Origin: Desulfovibrio ferrophilus
Lineage (GTDB): Bacteria > Desulfobacterota > Desulfovibrionia > Desulfovibrionales > Desulfovibrionaceae
Direction: 5' to 3'
Length of the DNA: 64,000 bases
Assembly: GCF_003966735.1 (NCBI RefSeq)
Contig: NZ_AP017378.1
Location: 3,537,501 to 3,601,500 of the forward strand
Shown: in pieces, positions 34,609 to 47,972 of the stretch
Numbering within the stretch: position 1 is the stretch's first letter
How the letters are laid out: every line of letters starts with the position of its first letter
Notes under the pieces: model-generated
The model's input: only the letters and a program-made list of their open reading frames with translations
What the model was told of the DNA's origin: nothing
Databases searched by the model: none
Position numbers and translations under genes: made by a program

Positions 34609-37311
34609 ATGATATCGTCCACGATGGGTCCAATGAAAAGATTGCTGCTTGCGTGTCTGGCTGTAACCGTGTTGCTGGTGTCCTCTGCATGGGCCTCCGG
34701 TGGAGCTGAGGCCCCTGAGACGAGTGGAGTTTCGTCGTCCCAGCTTCGGGCGAATATCCTGATTCTGAACTCGTACCATTATGGGTACCCCTGGTCCGAC
34801 GAGATCGTCCGCGGTCTGCGTGAGGGGTTTAGCCCCTTCCCGGGAATCGAACTCCAGGTCGAATATATGGATTTCAAGCGATACGAATTGGCTCATCTCG
34901 CTCCTCTGTTGGTTGATCTGTATGCTCGCAAGTTCAGTGACAAGAAGTTCGACCTGATCGTGGTCTCCGATAACAACGCCTTTTCTTTTATCCGTCAGTA
35001 TGGCGAATTGCTGTTCCCGGGGCTTCCCGTGATCTTCTGCGGCGTGAATGATTTCGATCCAGCCCTCATCGAAGGTCGAAATATCACGGGCATTGTGGAG
35101 AACTATGACGTTGGAGATACTCTGGAGTTGGCTCTCAATCAGCATCCAGGGAAGAAGAGGCTGGTGGTCATTGGGGACAGATCCAATACCGGTACGGCCA
35201 TCATGAACCAGGTCAAGCAGGCCGAATCCCAGTTCGCCAACAGGTTGAGCTTCGAATACTGGACCAAGTACGATCTCGACGAGATCATGTCTCGCGCAGC
35301 CCAGGCCGACGACGATACGTTCTTCTATTTTATTCCCTTTTACACCGAGATCAATGGTCGCTTCTACTCGGCCCAGCAGCTTCTGGATTTAGTCTACCAA
35401 AGCACGGTAGCTCCTATCTATTCCAGTTGGGAGTTTCTTCTGGGGCACGGCATCGTCGGTGGAAAGTTGTTGTCGGGCGAGGAACACGGGCGGCAGACCG
35501 CTGCGCTGTCCATGCGAATTATTACCGGTGAGTCTGCGGCTGACATTCCTGTCATCACCAAGGCCACGACACTGTATCGTTTTGACTACGACGTGTTGGT
35601 CTCGCAAGGCATTCCCGTGGGCCTGTTGCCCGAGGGCAGCACGCTGATCAACGAGCCCAAAGCGTTTTATGAGTTGGATAAGCAGGTTTTTTGGACCATC
35701 ATGGTCAGTTTTATGCTGTTGTTGGTGACCACGGTGTTTCTGTATTTCAATATCATTCGTCGACGGGCCGTGGAACTGCGCATGCAGGACCAGTTGTCCT
35801 TCCAGGAAATCCTGATGGACACCATCCCGCATTTGGTGTGCTGGAAAGACAGGCAGTTGAATTATCTGGGGGCCAACCGGTATTTCATGGAATTTTTCGG
35901 AGTGGCCGACCCGGCCCGGAAGACCACAATCGGGCACATTGTGTCCCCCTTGCATCGTGAATTTATCGACTGGACCAACCGTTTGGACCGGAGGGTTGTG
36001 CTCTCGGAGAAGCCCCTGACCGGACTCAAACGGGGCGTGCCCAATGCCGCTGGTGAGCAACGGCAACTGGAGATCAAGAAGGTTCCCCTTCGTGACAAAA
36101 GCGGAGGAGTGGTGGGAACACTGACCACTGCCGAGGATGTGACCCGTGCCGCCAATCTGGAAAAGCAGTTGCTGCAGTCCCAGAAGATGGAGGCCATCGG
36201 TACTCTGGCTGGTGGAATTGCACATGATTTCAATAATATTCTGACCTCGATCATCAATTCCACCGAGCTGGCATTGATGGATGTGGATGGTCAGACCCCA
36301 GCTGGGCAGGATCTGGAGCGGTCACTGAAAGCTGCTCAGCGGGGAAGCGGTTTGGTCAAGCAGATTCTGACCTTCTCTCGACCTTCGAAAGAGGGTTTTG
36401 CCCCCATCAAGATTCAGGGAGTCGTGAGCGAAGCTGTTGCTCTGCTCCGGGCCTCACTGCCCCGAAATATCCAAGTGGAAACTCACGTGACCGAGGATTT
36501 GCCGCTTTGTGTGGCAGATCCCAATCAGATCAACCAGATTCTGATGAATCTGTGTACCAATGCCTTTCAGGCCATGCGCGAAACCGGTGGCCATCTGTCC
36601 GTGTCACTGGGTGAAGTGGGGGTCTGGGGAGATGATGCTGAGATTCGAAATATCGAGCCCGGGCGTTACGTCAAATTGACGGTTGCAGACTCCGGCCCGG
36701 GGATATCCCCGGAGGTTGTGGACAAGATTTTTGATCCGTTCTTCACCACCAAGGGCAAAGCCGAGGGTACGGGGCTTGGTTTGGCCGTGGTCTTGGGGAT
36801 TGTTCGTGGGCATCGAGGGTCCATCGAAGTGGAAAGCTCCCCTGGGCATACGGCCTTTACGGCACTGTTCCCGGAAGCTCTGGGAGACGAGGTGCAGCCA
36901 GTGACTCCCATTCTGCCGGAGTTTATACCCGGAGCAGGTCATCTGCTGTTTGTGGAAGACGACGAGGATCAATATGAGACCATCCCCAGGGTCTTGGAAA
37001 CATTGGGCTATTCAGTGACCCCAGCTCGCAATGCTGCCGAGGCTTTGGAAATCGTAGCGGGCGATCCCGATGGTTTTGATCTGGTGATTACTGATTTTGA
37101 TATGCCGGGCCTGAATGGCCTGGAGTTGGCCCGAAGGCTTGCGTATGATCTGCCCGGTGTGCCGGTGGTCATGATCACCGGGCGTGAGCGGGCTGTGGAC
37201 CATGCCAGTGCGTTGGATAACGTGAGCCGGATCGTACTCAAACCTTACGATCGAAATACCATCGCCCAGGCGATACGGGAGGTCTTGACGAATCATGAAT
37301 CAAGAGACTGA
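34609..37311 (+). CDS. Hybrid sensor kinase with ABC-binding-protein-like sensor domain
   Basis: 900 residues. A signal peptide or anchor (about 10-30) leads into a periplasmic domain at about 48-340 that resembles ABC substrate-binding proteins of COG2984 type (ANILILNSYHYGYPWSDEIVRG). A membrane helix lies near 360-384, then a PAS domain (about 395-510). The kinase core has the His in GGIAHDFNNILTSI near 539, and the ATPase motifs ADSGPGISPEV and GTGLGLAVVLG. A receiver ends the protein (VITDFDMPGLNGL, Asp near 829). GGAG lies six bases before the ATG. It overlaps the next gene by 17 bp. It corresponds in position to DVU3022 of D. vulgaris, beside the lactate regulator. The ligand, perhaps lactate or another organic acid, is inferred. 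Confidence 0.9.
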   Translation: MISSTMGPMKRLLLACLAVTVLLVSSAWASGGAEAPETSGVSSSQLRANILILNSYHYGYPWSDEIVRGLREGFSPFPGIELQVEYMDFKRYELAHLAPLLVDLYARKFSDKKFDLIVVSDNNAFSFIRQYGELLFPGLPVIFCGVNDFDPALIEGRNITGIVENYDVGDTLELALNQHPGKKRLVVIGDRSNTGTAIMNQVKQAESQFANRLSFEYWTKYDLDEIMSRAAQADDDTFFYFIPFYTEINGRFYSAQQLLDLVYQSTVAPIYSSWEFLLGHGIVGGKLLSGEEHGRQTAALSMRIITGESAADIPVITKATTLYRFDYDVLVSQGIPVGLLPEGSTLINEPKAFYELDKQVFWTIMVSFMLLLVTTVFLYFNIIRRRAVELRMQDQLSFQEILMDTIPHLVCWKDRQLNYLGANRYFMEFFGVADPARKTTIGHIVSPLHREFIDWTNRLDRRVVLSEKPLTGLKRGVPNAAGEQRQLEIKKVPLRDKSGGVVGTLTTAEDVTRAANLEKQLLQSQKMEAIGTLAGGIAHDFNNILTSIINSTELALMDVDGQTPAGQDLERSLKAAQRGSGLVKQILTFSRPSKEGFAPIKIQGVVSEAVALLRASLPRNIQVETHVTEDLPLCVADPNQINQILMNLCTNAFQAMRETGGHLSVSLGEVGVWGDDAEIRNIEPGRYVKLTVADSGPGISPEVVDKIFDPFFTTKGKAEGTGLGLAVVLGIVRGHRGSIEVESSPGHTAFTALFPEALGDEVQPVTPILPEFIPGAGHLLFVEDDEDQYETIPRVLETLGYSVTPARNAAEALEIVAGDPDGFDLVITDFDMPGLNGLELARRLAYDLPGVPVVMITGRERAVDHASALDNVSRIVLKPYDRNTIAQAIREVLTNHESRD

Positions 37312-38839
37312 GACCTTCGGCAGAATCCTTGTCATCGATGATGACCTGGAAGTGCGGGGCACCATGCAGAGCCTGCTGTCCCGGATGTTGTTGGAATGCG
37401 AAACCGCAGGAACCCTCGCCGACGGCCTGGATGCCCTTGCAGCCAGCGAGTTCGACTTGGTGTTTCTGGATGTGCGTTTGCCTGACGGCAATGGCCTGAA
37501 TGCCTTGGGTCAGATCAAGGGAATGCCCGGTTCGCCCGAGGTTATCATCCTGACGGGGCAGGGTGATCCCGACGGTGCGGAGTTGGCCATCCAAGGTGGT
37601 GTCTGGGACTATCTGGTCAAGCCCTCACCCATCAAGCAGACCATGCTGAGTGTCCAGCGGGCGCTGAAGTATCATATGGAAAAGAAGGGCGCCACGCCCG
37701 TTGCTCTGGACCTGGACAACATGGTTGGCCATGGGCCGGAGATGAAACAGGTCTTCGACTTTATCGCCCAGGCCGCACGAAGCCATGCCGGAGTGTTGAT
37801 CACCGGTGAAACAGGGACAGGCAAGGAACTGACCGCGCAGACCATTCACGAGAACAGCTTCCGTTCGGGGAACCGGTTTGTGGTGGTGGATTGCGCTTCG
37901 CTGACGGAAACCTTGCTGGAATCAACCTTGTTTGGTCATCGCAGAGGCGCCTTTACCGGTGCGGACAAGGACCGGACCGGGTTGGTCAAGCTGGCCGACG
38001 GCGGGACGTTGTTTCTGGATGAGGTGGGTGAAATGCCCATGAGCACTCAGAAGTCGTTCTTGAGAGTGTTGCAGGAAAAGCGTTTTCGACCAGTAGGAGA
38101 AACTCGCGAGGAAAAGAGCGACTTCCGGATTGTTTCGGCCACCAATAAAAATTTGGATCAGATGGTTGAGTCGGGGCATTTTCGCGGGGATCTGCTGTTC
38201 CGGCTGAAGACCATGAGCATGGAGCTACCGCCCCTGCGCTGTCGTCTGGCGGACATCAAGTTGTTGGCCATGCACCACGTGAGTCGTCTGTGTGAGCAGT
38301 ATGATGCGCCGGTCAAGGGTTTTGGTTCCGACTTCTTTGAGGTGCTGTCCAGCTATGACTGGCCTGGCAACGTGCGTGAACTTTTCAATGTTCTGGAGCG
38401 AGCCTTTGTTGCTGCCGGTGAAGAGCGCACTTTGTATGCCATGCATCTGCCCAGAGACGTGCGCATCAAGGTGGCCAAGGCTTCTCTGGGAGGCGGAATG
38501 GACCGGCCCTGCAAGGACGTCTCGTCTCAGGCGGCATCCGGGATGGAACCAAGGCCTTCGCAATCACAATCTGCGGATACTGTAGCCGTTCCCCCCGTAC
38601 AGACTCATTGGCAGACGAACCCTGTGCAGGCTCCTGCCCTTGAAGGCGTGGACTCGTTGTTTGCCCAGTCCACGCCAAGCCTGAAGGAATTCAAGTCCCA
38701 GATGGAGAAGCGTTATCTGGAACAGCTCATTGCCATGCACGACGGTGACGTGAAGGCTATCCTTGCGGCGTCAGGCTTGTCGCGATCACATTTTTACGCG
38801 TTGCTCAAAAAGAACGATGTTCAGATGAAAGCCGACTAG
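37295..38839 (+). CDS. lurR: Sigma54-dependent NtrC-type regulator of lactate utilisation
   Basis: 514 residues. Receiver domain with Asp in LVFLDVRLPDG near residue 58, AAA+ domain with Walker A GETGTGKEL, the sigma54-contacting RGAFTGA loop, Walker B GGTLFLDEVGEM and RPVGE. A linker is followed by a C-terminal Fis-type helix-turn-helix (DVKAILAASGLSRSHFYALLKKN). It overlaps the kinase gene by 17 bp. Its counterpart in D. vulgaris, DVU3023, controls the lactate operon, so the candidate sites and sigma54-like promoters here fit a role as activator of its own operon, por and the permease operon. The name lurR is used by analogy. Confidence 0.9.
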   Translation: MNQETETFGRILVIDDDLEVRGTMQSLLSRMLLECETAGTLADGLDALAASEFDLVFLDVRLPDGNGLNALGQIKGMPGSPEVIILTGQGDPDGAELAIQGGVWDYLVKPSPIKQTMLSVQRALKYHMEKKGATPVALDLDNMVGHGPEMKQVFDFIAQAARSHAGVLITGETGTGKELTAQTIHENSFRSGNRFVVVDCASLTETLLESTLFGHRRGAFTGADKDRTGLVKLADGGTLFLDEVGEMPMSTQKSFLRVLQEKRFRPVGETREEKSDFRIVSATNKNLDQMVESGHFRGDLLFRLKTMSMELPPLRCRLADIKLLAMHHVSRLCEQYDAPVKGFGSDFFEVLSSYDWPGNVRELFNVLERAFVAAGEERTLYAMHLPRDVRIKVAKASLGGGMDRPCKDVSSQAASGMEPRPSQSQSADTVAVPPVQTHWQTNPVQAPALEGVDSLFAQSTPSLKEFKSQMEKRYLEQLIAMHDGDVKAILAASGLSRSHFYALLKKNDVQMKAD

Positions 38840-38861
38840 AATAACCAAAGGAAACGGATCG

Positions 38862-38877
38862 GTCTGCTTTGCCGGAC
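38862..38877. promoter_or_regulatory. Distal activator site upstream of por
   Basis: GTCTGCTTTGCCGGAC, a further copy of GTCYG-N6-CRGAC, 271 bp upstream of the por promoter. The region 38840-39245 (about 400 bp) holds this site, a proximal site and a sigma54-like promoter, and no gene. Confidence 0.5.
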
Positions 38878-39030
38878 TGTATTTGTCTGTGCTTGCTGAT
38901 GGTTTTGCCCCTTCTTGAGGTGACTCTGGTCAGGTGATGTGTCATTTCAGCGGGCATATTATGCCACTCACCGAATATTCACTTGCGAATGACATGGTTC
39001 TCCGTCAAAAAAAGTGTAGATTGCAAGAGT

Positions 39031-39046
39031 GTCTGGTTTATCGGAC
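39031..39046. promoter_or_regulatory. Proximal activator site upstream of por
   Basis: GTCTGGTTTATCGGAC, an inverted repeat starting 102 bp before the sigma54-like promoter of por. The core GGTTTATC is identical to the copy upstream of the permease gene. Confidence 0.68.
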
Positions 39047-39132
39047 CTTGGGGTCTTGAAAGTCGTCAAGAGTCGGCCTAGATTGGTTGCGCGCTCAATC
39101 GGGTGGCTTGAAATGCCGTGATATCACATGAA

Positions 39133-39148
39133 TGGCACGGAATTTGTT
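39133..39148 (+). promoter_or_regulatory. Sigma54-like promoter of por
   Basis: TGGCACGGAATTTGTT. The -24 element TGGCAC is perfect, and the -12 element is TTGT instead of TTGC. The predicted leader to the ATG at 39246 is about 87 nt. Confidence 0.68.
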
Positions 39149-39230
39149 CTAGGGGATCATCGTTTTATGCCTGGCCGGTTCTTTCGGGCTGTGGCTTTAA
39201 GGAAGAGAAGATCCGTACATTTTCAAATAA

Positions 39231-42899
<3,669 letters not shown>

Positions 42900-42967
42900 C
42901 GAATAAACTGACACGTAGTGTTTCGAGTTATTAATCAACTCACCTCCATACACTACTTCTTACGCAG

Positions 42968-43005
42968 ACGGGGCGACGCCAATAGGCGCCGCCCCGTTCT
43001 GTTTT
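42968..43005 (+). terminator. Rho-independent terminator after por
   Basis: ACGGGGCG (42968-42975) pairs with CGCCCCGT (42990-42997), with an inner GCC/GGC, then TCTGTTTTT. It separates por from the permease operon. Confidence 0.82.
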
Positions 43006-43025
43006 TCGAGTCACTGGTTTTTCGA

Positions 43026-43041
43026 GTCTTTTTTTTCGGAC
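43026..43041. promoter_or_regulatory. Distal, weaker activator site upstream of the permease gene
   Basis: GTCTTTTTTTTCGGAC keeps the GTC-N10-GAC spacing but one half-site is imperfect. It lies 294 bp before the permease promoter. The gene-free region 42900-43389 also holds the por terminator, a proximal site and the promoter. Confidence 0.35.
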
Positions 43042-43219
43042 AAGGTGTGACCAATCTGTCACCCAGACCGTGCTTGTTTTCACTCGCGAATGAGGTATGA
43101 TGAAGGTTCTAGGATTTCGACCTCGTTTTGAACATCTTCAGATTGGTCGTTGAAGAGTGTTCGGATTCTCTCCTGGCAGGTGTCTCGCCGATCAAGAATG
43201 CTCTTTGTCCTGTTTTTCA

Positions 43220-43235
43220 GTCCGGTTTATCAGAC
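43220..43235. promoter_or_regulatory. Proximal activator site upstream of the permease gene
   Basis: GTCCGGTTTATCAGAC starts exactly 100 bp before the sigma54-like promoter, matching the spacing at por (102) and at the kinase operon (100). Confidence 0.68.
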
Positions 43236-43319
43236 CATTGGAACACCAAAAATAACCACTCAGGGGGTGTGGTCTTGTAACTTGCTGAAATGATAGTAGT
43301 AAAAAGGGGCTGAGCGATT

Positions 43320-43335
43320 TGGCACGCTCCTTGTT
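43320..43335 (+). promoter_or_regulatory. Sigma54-like promoter of the lactate permease operon
   Basis: TGGCACGCTCCTTGTT has a perfect -24 element and TTGT at -12, the same deviation as at por. It is 55 bp upstream of the ATG at 43390. Confidence 0.7.
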
Positions 43336-43389
43336 TTAGAAGGGTTGCTTTTCGTTCAACCCTAACCGATTTTTTAAAGGAGCCTGTCT

Positions 43390-45099
43390 ATGTCTATCGG
43401 TGTTCTGGCGCTCGTCGCCGCTGTTCCCATCCTTATCGCTCTGGTGCTCATGGTCGGCATGCGCTGGCCCGCCACCAAAGCCATGCCTCTGGCCTGGTTG
43501 GCCGCAGCTCTGGGCGCCATCGGCGTTTGGGGCCTGCCCGTCGGTTACGTGACCGCATTGACCCTGCAGGGATTTGTGACCGCCATCGGCATCCTGATCA
43601 TCGTCTTCGGCGCCATCCTGATTCTGCGCACGCTGCAGCACTCGGGCGGCATGGAGACCATCCAGTATGGCATGCAGAACATCACCGCTGACCGTCGCAT
43701 CCAGGCGATCATCATCGGTTACATGTTCGCCGCTTTCATCGAAGGCGCTGCCGGTTTCGGTACTCCTGCCGCACTGGCCGCACCGCTGCTGCTGTCCCTG
43801 GGCTTCCCCCCGCTGGCCGCCGCAGTTATCTGCCTTGTGTTCAACTCTTTCCCCGTGACCTTCGGCGCAGTCGGTACCCCCGTTGTGCTGGGTCTGAAGT
43901 TCCTGGCTCCCTCCGTGAACGACGCTGTCGCTTCCGGCGCCGCAGTGAACTTTGCCAACATGGGCGACTTCAACATGGTCGTCGGCCAGTGGGCCACCCT
44001 GATGCACCTCGGCATGATCTTCATCCTGCCGGTCTTCATGCTTGGCTTCATCACTCGTTTCTTCGGTCCCAAGCGCAGCTGGGCTGATGGGTTCGCTGCC
44101 TGGAAGTTCTGTATCTTCGCCGCAGTGTCCTTCACCGTTCCCTATCTGTTCTTTGCTTGGAATGTTGGCCCCGAGTTCCCGTCCCTGATCGGTGGACTGA
44201 TTGGTCTTGGTGTCATCGTGGCCGGTGCTAAGGCCGGTTTCTGCATGCCCAAGGAATCTTTTGATTTCGGCCCCTCCGACAAGTGGGAGCCTGAGTGGAC
44301 CGGTTCCGTCAAGTCTGATGGCACCACCGAGTTCAAGGCTCACATGAGCCAGTTCAAGGCCTGGTTGCCTTACATTCTGATCGGCCTGATTCTGGTCGTG
44401 ACCCGTATCCCAGAGCTCGGCCTGAAGGGTATGCTCGCTGGCGTGGCCATCAAGTTCAGCCACATCCTGGGCTTTGAGTCTGTCAACGCCAAGATCGCTT
44501 ATCTGTACCTGCCCGGTACCATTCCGTTCATGCTGGTGGCCGTCCTGACCATCTTCATTCACGGCATGCCCGGCGACAAGGTTAAGATGGCCTGGGGCCA
44601 GGCTATCGCCACCATGAAGAACCCCACCATCGCCCTGTTCGCTGCAGTTGCCCTGGTGTCCATCTTCCGTGGCTCCGGCATTGCCGATGTTGCTCTGAAT
44701 CCCAACGCCTATCCTTCCATGCCTCTGGCCATGGCCAAGGCTGTGGCTGGCGTGGCCGGTAATGCATGGCCCGTTTTTGCCTCCTTCGTGGGTGGCCTGG
44801 GTGCCTTCATCACCGGTTCCAACACCGTCTCCGACCTGCTGTTCGCTGAATTCCAGTGGGGCGTTGCAACTCAGCTTGATCTGCCCCGTCAGATCATCGT
44901 GGCCGCGCAGGCTGTCGGTGGTGGCATGGGTAACATGATCTGCATCCACAACATCGTGGCTGTGTGCGCCGTTGTCGGTCTCTCCGGCATGGAAGGTCAG
45001 ATTCTCAAGAAGACCGTCTGGCCCTTCCTGCTTTACGGCACCGTGGTTGGCATCGTTGCCAGCCTGATGAGCTTCGTCTTCCTTCCGCACCTTTTCTAG
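43390..45099 (+). CDS. lctP: L-lactate permease family transporter
   Basis: An inner-membrane lactate:proton symporter of the LctP family, 569 residues with a dozen or more hydrophobic segments. The family stretches [57 protein letters not shown] and the C-terminal [20 protein letters not shown] are all present. AAGGAG lies eight bases before the ATG. It is the first gene of the operon through to the LdhH-like gene at 51989, under a sigma54-like promoter. Confidence 0.96.
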   Translation: MSIGVLALVAAVPILIALVLMVGMRWPATKAMPLAWLAAALGAIGVWGLPVGYVTALTLQGFVTAIGILIIVFGAILILRTLQHSGGMETIQYGMQNITADRRIQAIIIGYMFAAFIEGAAGFGTPAALAAPLLLSLGFPPLAAAVICLVFNSFPVTFGAVGTPVVLGLKFLAPSVNDAVASGAAVNFANMGDFNMVVGQWATLMHLGMIFILPVFMLGFITRFFGPKRSWADGFAAWKFCIFAAVSFTVPYLFFAWNVGPEFPSLIGGLIGLGVIVAGAKAGFCMPKESFDFGPSDKWEPEWTGSVKSDGTTEFKAHMSQFKAWLPYILIGLILVVTRIPELGLKGMLAGVAIKFSHILGFESVNAKIAYLYLPGTIPFMLVAVLTIFIHGMPGDKVKMAWGQAIATMKNPTIALFAAVALVSIFRGSGIADVALNPNAYPSMPLAMAKAVAGVAGNAWPVFASFVGGLGAFITGSNTVSDLLFAEFQWGVATQLDLPRQIIVAAQAVGGGMGNMICIHNIVAVCAVVGLSGMEGQILKKTVWPFLLYGTVVGIVASLMSFVFLPHLF

Positions 45100-45169
45100 G
45101 TTCGGATTGAAGAGTCGCGCGTTGGTCCATGTCGGTATCCGACGCGCACAGGCAAAACCGAAACGCATT

Positions 45170-45199
45170 CCCCGGGGCTGGGCTTGCCCGGCCCCGGGG
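45170..45199 (+). other. GC-rich hairpin between permease and D-lactate dehydrogenase genes
   Basis: A 13-bp stem (CCCCGGGGCTGGG with CCCGGCCCCGGGG, one G-T pair) has a CTTG loop. No U-run follows, so complete termination is unlikely. It may protect or process mRNA within the operon. Confidence 0.65.
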
Positions 45200-45237
45200 T
45201 CAACATACAAGACAAGAATCTTTAGGAGAATAAGTCC

Positions 45238-46620
45238 ATGCCCAGTGATGCCCTTACTAAAGAATTTCAGGCCATCGTCGGAAAGGAAAATGTCCTGGAG
45301 TCCGAGGCCGATCGTCACTCCTACTCATATGACTCGGCTGTACTCGATCCGGTGGTTCCCGAACTGGCTGTCCGCCCCACCACGAGCGAGGAGCTGGGCA
45401 AGGTTGTCCGTCTCTGCAACCAGCACGGATTGCCTCTGACCCCCCGCGGGTCCGGGACAAACCTCTCCGGCGGCACCATTCCTGCGCAGGGTGGCATCGT
45501 GCTGCTGACCAATGCCCTCAATAAGATTGTCGAGATCAACGAGGAAGACCTCTACGCCGTGGTTCAGCCCGGTGTGGTGACCGCGACTTTTGCGAACGAA
45601 GTGGCCAAGCGCGGCCTGTTCTACCCCCCGGACCCGGGTTCTCAGGCTGTGTCCACCCTGGGTGGCAACGTGGCCGAAAACGCAGGTGGCCTGCGTGGCC
45701 TGAAGTACGGCGTGACCAAGGACTACGTCATGGGCGTCGATTTCTTCGATGTGAACGGCGAGCTGGTCAAGTCCGGTTCCCGTACCGTGAAGTGTGTGAC
45801 CGGTCTGAATCTCTCCGCCCTCCAGGTGGCCTCCGAGGGCACCATGGGCGTGTTCAACGAAATCATCCTGAAGCTGGTTCCGCCCCCGGCGGCCAACAAG
45901 GCCATGATGGCCATCTTCGATGATATCGATAAAGCCTCCGAAACCGTGGCCTCCATCATTGCCCATCACATCGTGCCTTGCACCCTTGAGCTGCTGGACA
46001 ACGCCACCATCAACTATGTCGAGGACTTCACCAAGGCCGGTCTGCCCACCAGCGCCCAGGCAATCCTGCTGATCGAAGTGGACGGCCATGCCGCCCAGGT
46101 CGCAGAGGAAGCCGAGAAGGTCGTGGAGTTGTGCAAGAAGGCTGGCGCTGTGGAAGTCAAGGCGGCCAAGGACGAGGCCGAGCGCAACAAGCTGTGGGAA
46201 GCCCGCCGCGCCGCGCTGCCTGCCCTTGCCCGTGCCAAACCGACCACCGTACTCGAGGACGCCACTGTGCCTCGTTCCCAGATTCCGGCCATGATTCGAG
46301 CTATCAACGAGATCGGCAAGAAGTACAGGCTTGATATCGGTACCTTCGGTCACGCTGGCGACGGCAACCTGCATCCGACCATCCTGTGCGACAAGCGGGA
46401 CAAGGAAGAATTCCATCGCGTGGAAGAGGCCGTTGACGAGATCTTCGACGTGGCTCTGTCCCTCAAGGGAACCCTGTCTGGTGAGCACGGCATTGGCCTG
46501 GCCAAGTCCAAGTGGCTGGAGAAGGAAACCTCCCCCGCCACCATCGCTTATGCCAAGGCTTTGAAGGCTGCTATTGATCCCAAGGGGATCCTGAACCCCG
46601 GCAAGATCATCGGAGGTTAA
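45238..46620 (+). CDS. FAD-linked D-lactate dehydrogenase subunit (GlcD-like)
   Basis: 460 residues of the GlcD/D-lactate dehydrogenase family. The FAD-binding part has PRGSGTNLSGGTIP and GGNVAENAGGLRGLKYG. The C-terminal oxidase domain has GTFGHAGDGNLHPTIL and GEHGIGLAKSKWL. It oxidises D-lactate to pyruvate and passes electrons to the Fe-S partner that starts five bases after its stop. The equivalent pair in D. vulgaris (DVU3027-3028) supports growth on D-lactate. AGGAG precedes the start. Confidence 0.94.
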   Translation: MPSDALTKEFQAIVGKENVLESEADRHSYSYDSAVLDPVVPELAVRPTTSEELGKVVRLCNQHGLPLTPRGSGTNLSGGTIPAQGGIVLLTNALNKIVEINEEDLYAVVQPGVVTATFANEVAKRGLFYPPDPGSQAVSTLGGNVAENAGGLRGLKYGVTKDYVMGVDFFDVNGELVKSGSRTVKCVTGLNLSALQVASEGTMGVFNEIILKLVPPPAANKAMMAIFDDIDKASETVASIIAHHIVPCTLELLDNATINYVEDFTKAGLPTSAQAILLIEVDGHAAQVAEEAEKVVELCKKAGAVEVKAAKDEAERNKLWEARRAALPALARAKPTTVLEDATVPRSQIPAMIRAINEIGKKYRLDIGTFGHAGDGNLHPTILCDKRDKEEFHRVEEAVDEIFDVALSLKGTLSGEHGIGLAKSKWLEKETSPATIAYAKALKAAIDPKGILNPGKIIGG

Positions 46621-46624
46621 TGAA

Positions 46625-47917
46625 ATGGCAGACCTCCATAAATTAGCCATCATGCTCCAGGAGCTTGACGATCAGATGGTCGCCTGCATGAAGTGCGGGA
46701 TGTGCCAGGCTGTGTGTCCTGTCTTCGCGGAAACCATGAATGAGTCCGATGTGACCCGAGGCAAGATCGCTCTGCTGGAGAATCTGGCGCACGAGATGAT
46801 TGCCGACGCTCAGGGTGTGAAGGAAAAACTGAACAAGTGTCTGTTGTGCGGTTCCTGTGCTGCCAACTGCCCCTCGGGCGTGCAGATCATGGACATCTTC
46901 CTGAAAGGCCGTGTCATCGTGAACGGTTATCTGGGGTTGTCCCCGGTCAAGAAGGCCATTTTCAGAGGCATGCTGACCAAGCCGACCCTGTTCAATGCGC
47001 TCTTGTCCTTTGGTGGGAAGTTCCAGGGACTGTTCACCTCCAAGGTGGACGACCTGCTGGGTTCTTCCTGCTCGAAGATCATGTCTCCGCTGATCGGTGA
47101 TCGTCATTTCCTGACCCTGGCTGAAAAGCCGTTCCGCAAGATCGCTTCCGGACTGGACACTGCCCCCGGCAAGTCCGGCCTGAAGGTGGCGTTCTTCCCC
47201 GGTTGTGTTGTGGACAAGATGCTACCCCATGTGGGCGAGGCTGTGCTCAAGGTCATGAAGCACCACGGCGTTGGCGTGTTCCTGCCCAAGGGACAGGCCT
47301 GCTGCGGTATTCCGACTCTGAGTTCCGGTGATCGTGAGTCCTTTGACAAGCTGGTGAAGCTTAACGTCAAGGCCTTCAGGAAGGGCAAATACGATGCGTT
47401 GATCACTCCCTGTGCCACCTGCACTGCCACCATCAAGGAAATGTGGCCCAAGTTCGCCGAGAATTATCCCGCCGAACTCAAGGCCGATGTTCTGGCCATG
47501 GCCGAGAAAGCCATGGATGTGAGTCAATTCCTGGTGGACAAGGTTGGAGTCAAGACCGTGGATTCTCCCACTGGCGGCACGCGCGTGACGTATCACGACC
47601 CTTGCCACCTGGTGAAATCTCTCGGTGTTTCCGCTCAGCCCCGCACGGTGTTGGGTGCCTGCAAGGATTATGATTTTGTTGAAATGTCTGAGGCGAATCG
47701 CTGTTGCGGCAACGGCGGTACCTTCAATCTACATCATTACGAGGTCTCCAAGAAGATTGGCCAGCGCAAGCGCGACAATGTCGTTGCTTCCAAGGCCGAC
47801 GTTGTGGCCACGAGCTGTCCTGCCTGCATGATGCAGCTGACGGATACGCTCTCTCGTAACGGCGACCGCATCGCCGTGCGCCACGCCGTGGAAATCTACG
47901 CGGAGTCCCTGGATTAG
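46625..47917 (+). CDS. Fe-S subunit of D-lactate dehydrogenase (HdrD/GlcF-like)
   Basis: 430 residues. Two [4Fe-4S] ferredoxin motifs come first (CMKCGMCQAVCPVF and CLLCGSCAANCPSG), then two CCG domains (FFPGCVVDK ... ACCGIP, and YHDPCHLVKS ... CCGNGG ... CPACMM) as in heterodisulfide reductase subunit D and GlcF. It takes electrons from the FAD subunit, probably toward the membrane menaquinone pool. The close spacing indicates a complex. Confidence 0.94.
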   Translation: MADLHKLAIMLQELDDQMVACMKCGMCQAVCPVFAETMNESDVTRGKIALLENLAHEMIADAQGVKEKLNKCLLCGSCAANCPSGVQIMDIFLKGRVIVNGYLGLSPVKKAIFRGMLTKPTLFNALLSFGGKFQGLFTSKVDDLLGSSCSKIMSPLIGDRHFLTLAEKPFRKIASGLDTAPGKSGLKVAFFPGCVVDKMLPHVGEAVLKVMKHHGVGVFLPKGQACCGIPTLSSGDRESFDKLVKLNVKAFRKGKYDALITPCATCTATIKEMWPKFAENYPAELKADVLAMAEKAMDVSQFLVDKVGVKTVDSPTGGTRVTYHDPCHLVKSLGVSAQPRTVLGACKDYDFVEMSEANRCCGNGGTFNLHHYEVSKKIGQRKRDNVVASKADVVATSCPACMMQLTDTLSRNGDRIAVRHAVEIYAESLD

Positions 47918-47925
47918 TCAGGCTT

Positions 47926-47947
47926 GGGCGGGCCTTCGGGTCCGCCC
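47926..47947 (+). other. UUCG-tetraloop hairpin before pta
   Basis: The stem GGGCGGGCC/GGTCCGCCC (9 bp, one G-T) is closed by TTCG, an exceptionally stable loop. There is no clear U-tract. It is another intra-operon hairpin. Confidence 0.65.
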
Positions 47948-47972
47948 TGAGCCTTTTGAGGAGCCCGAATCC

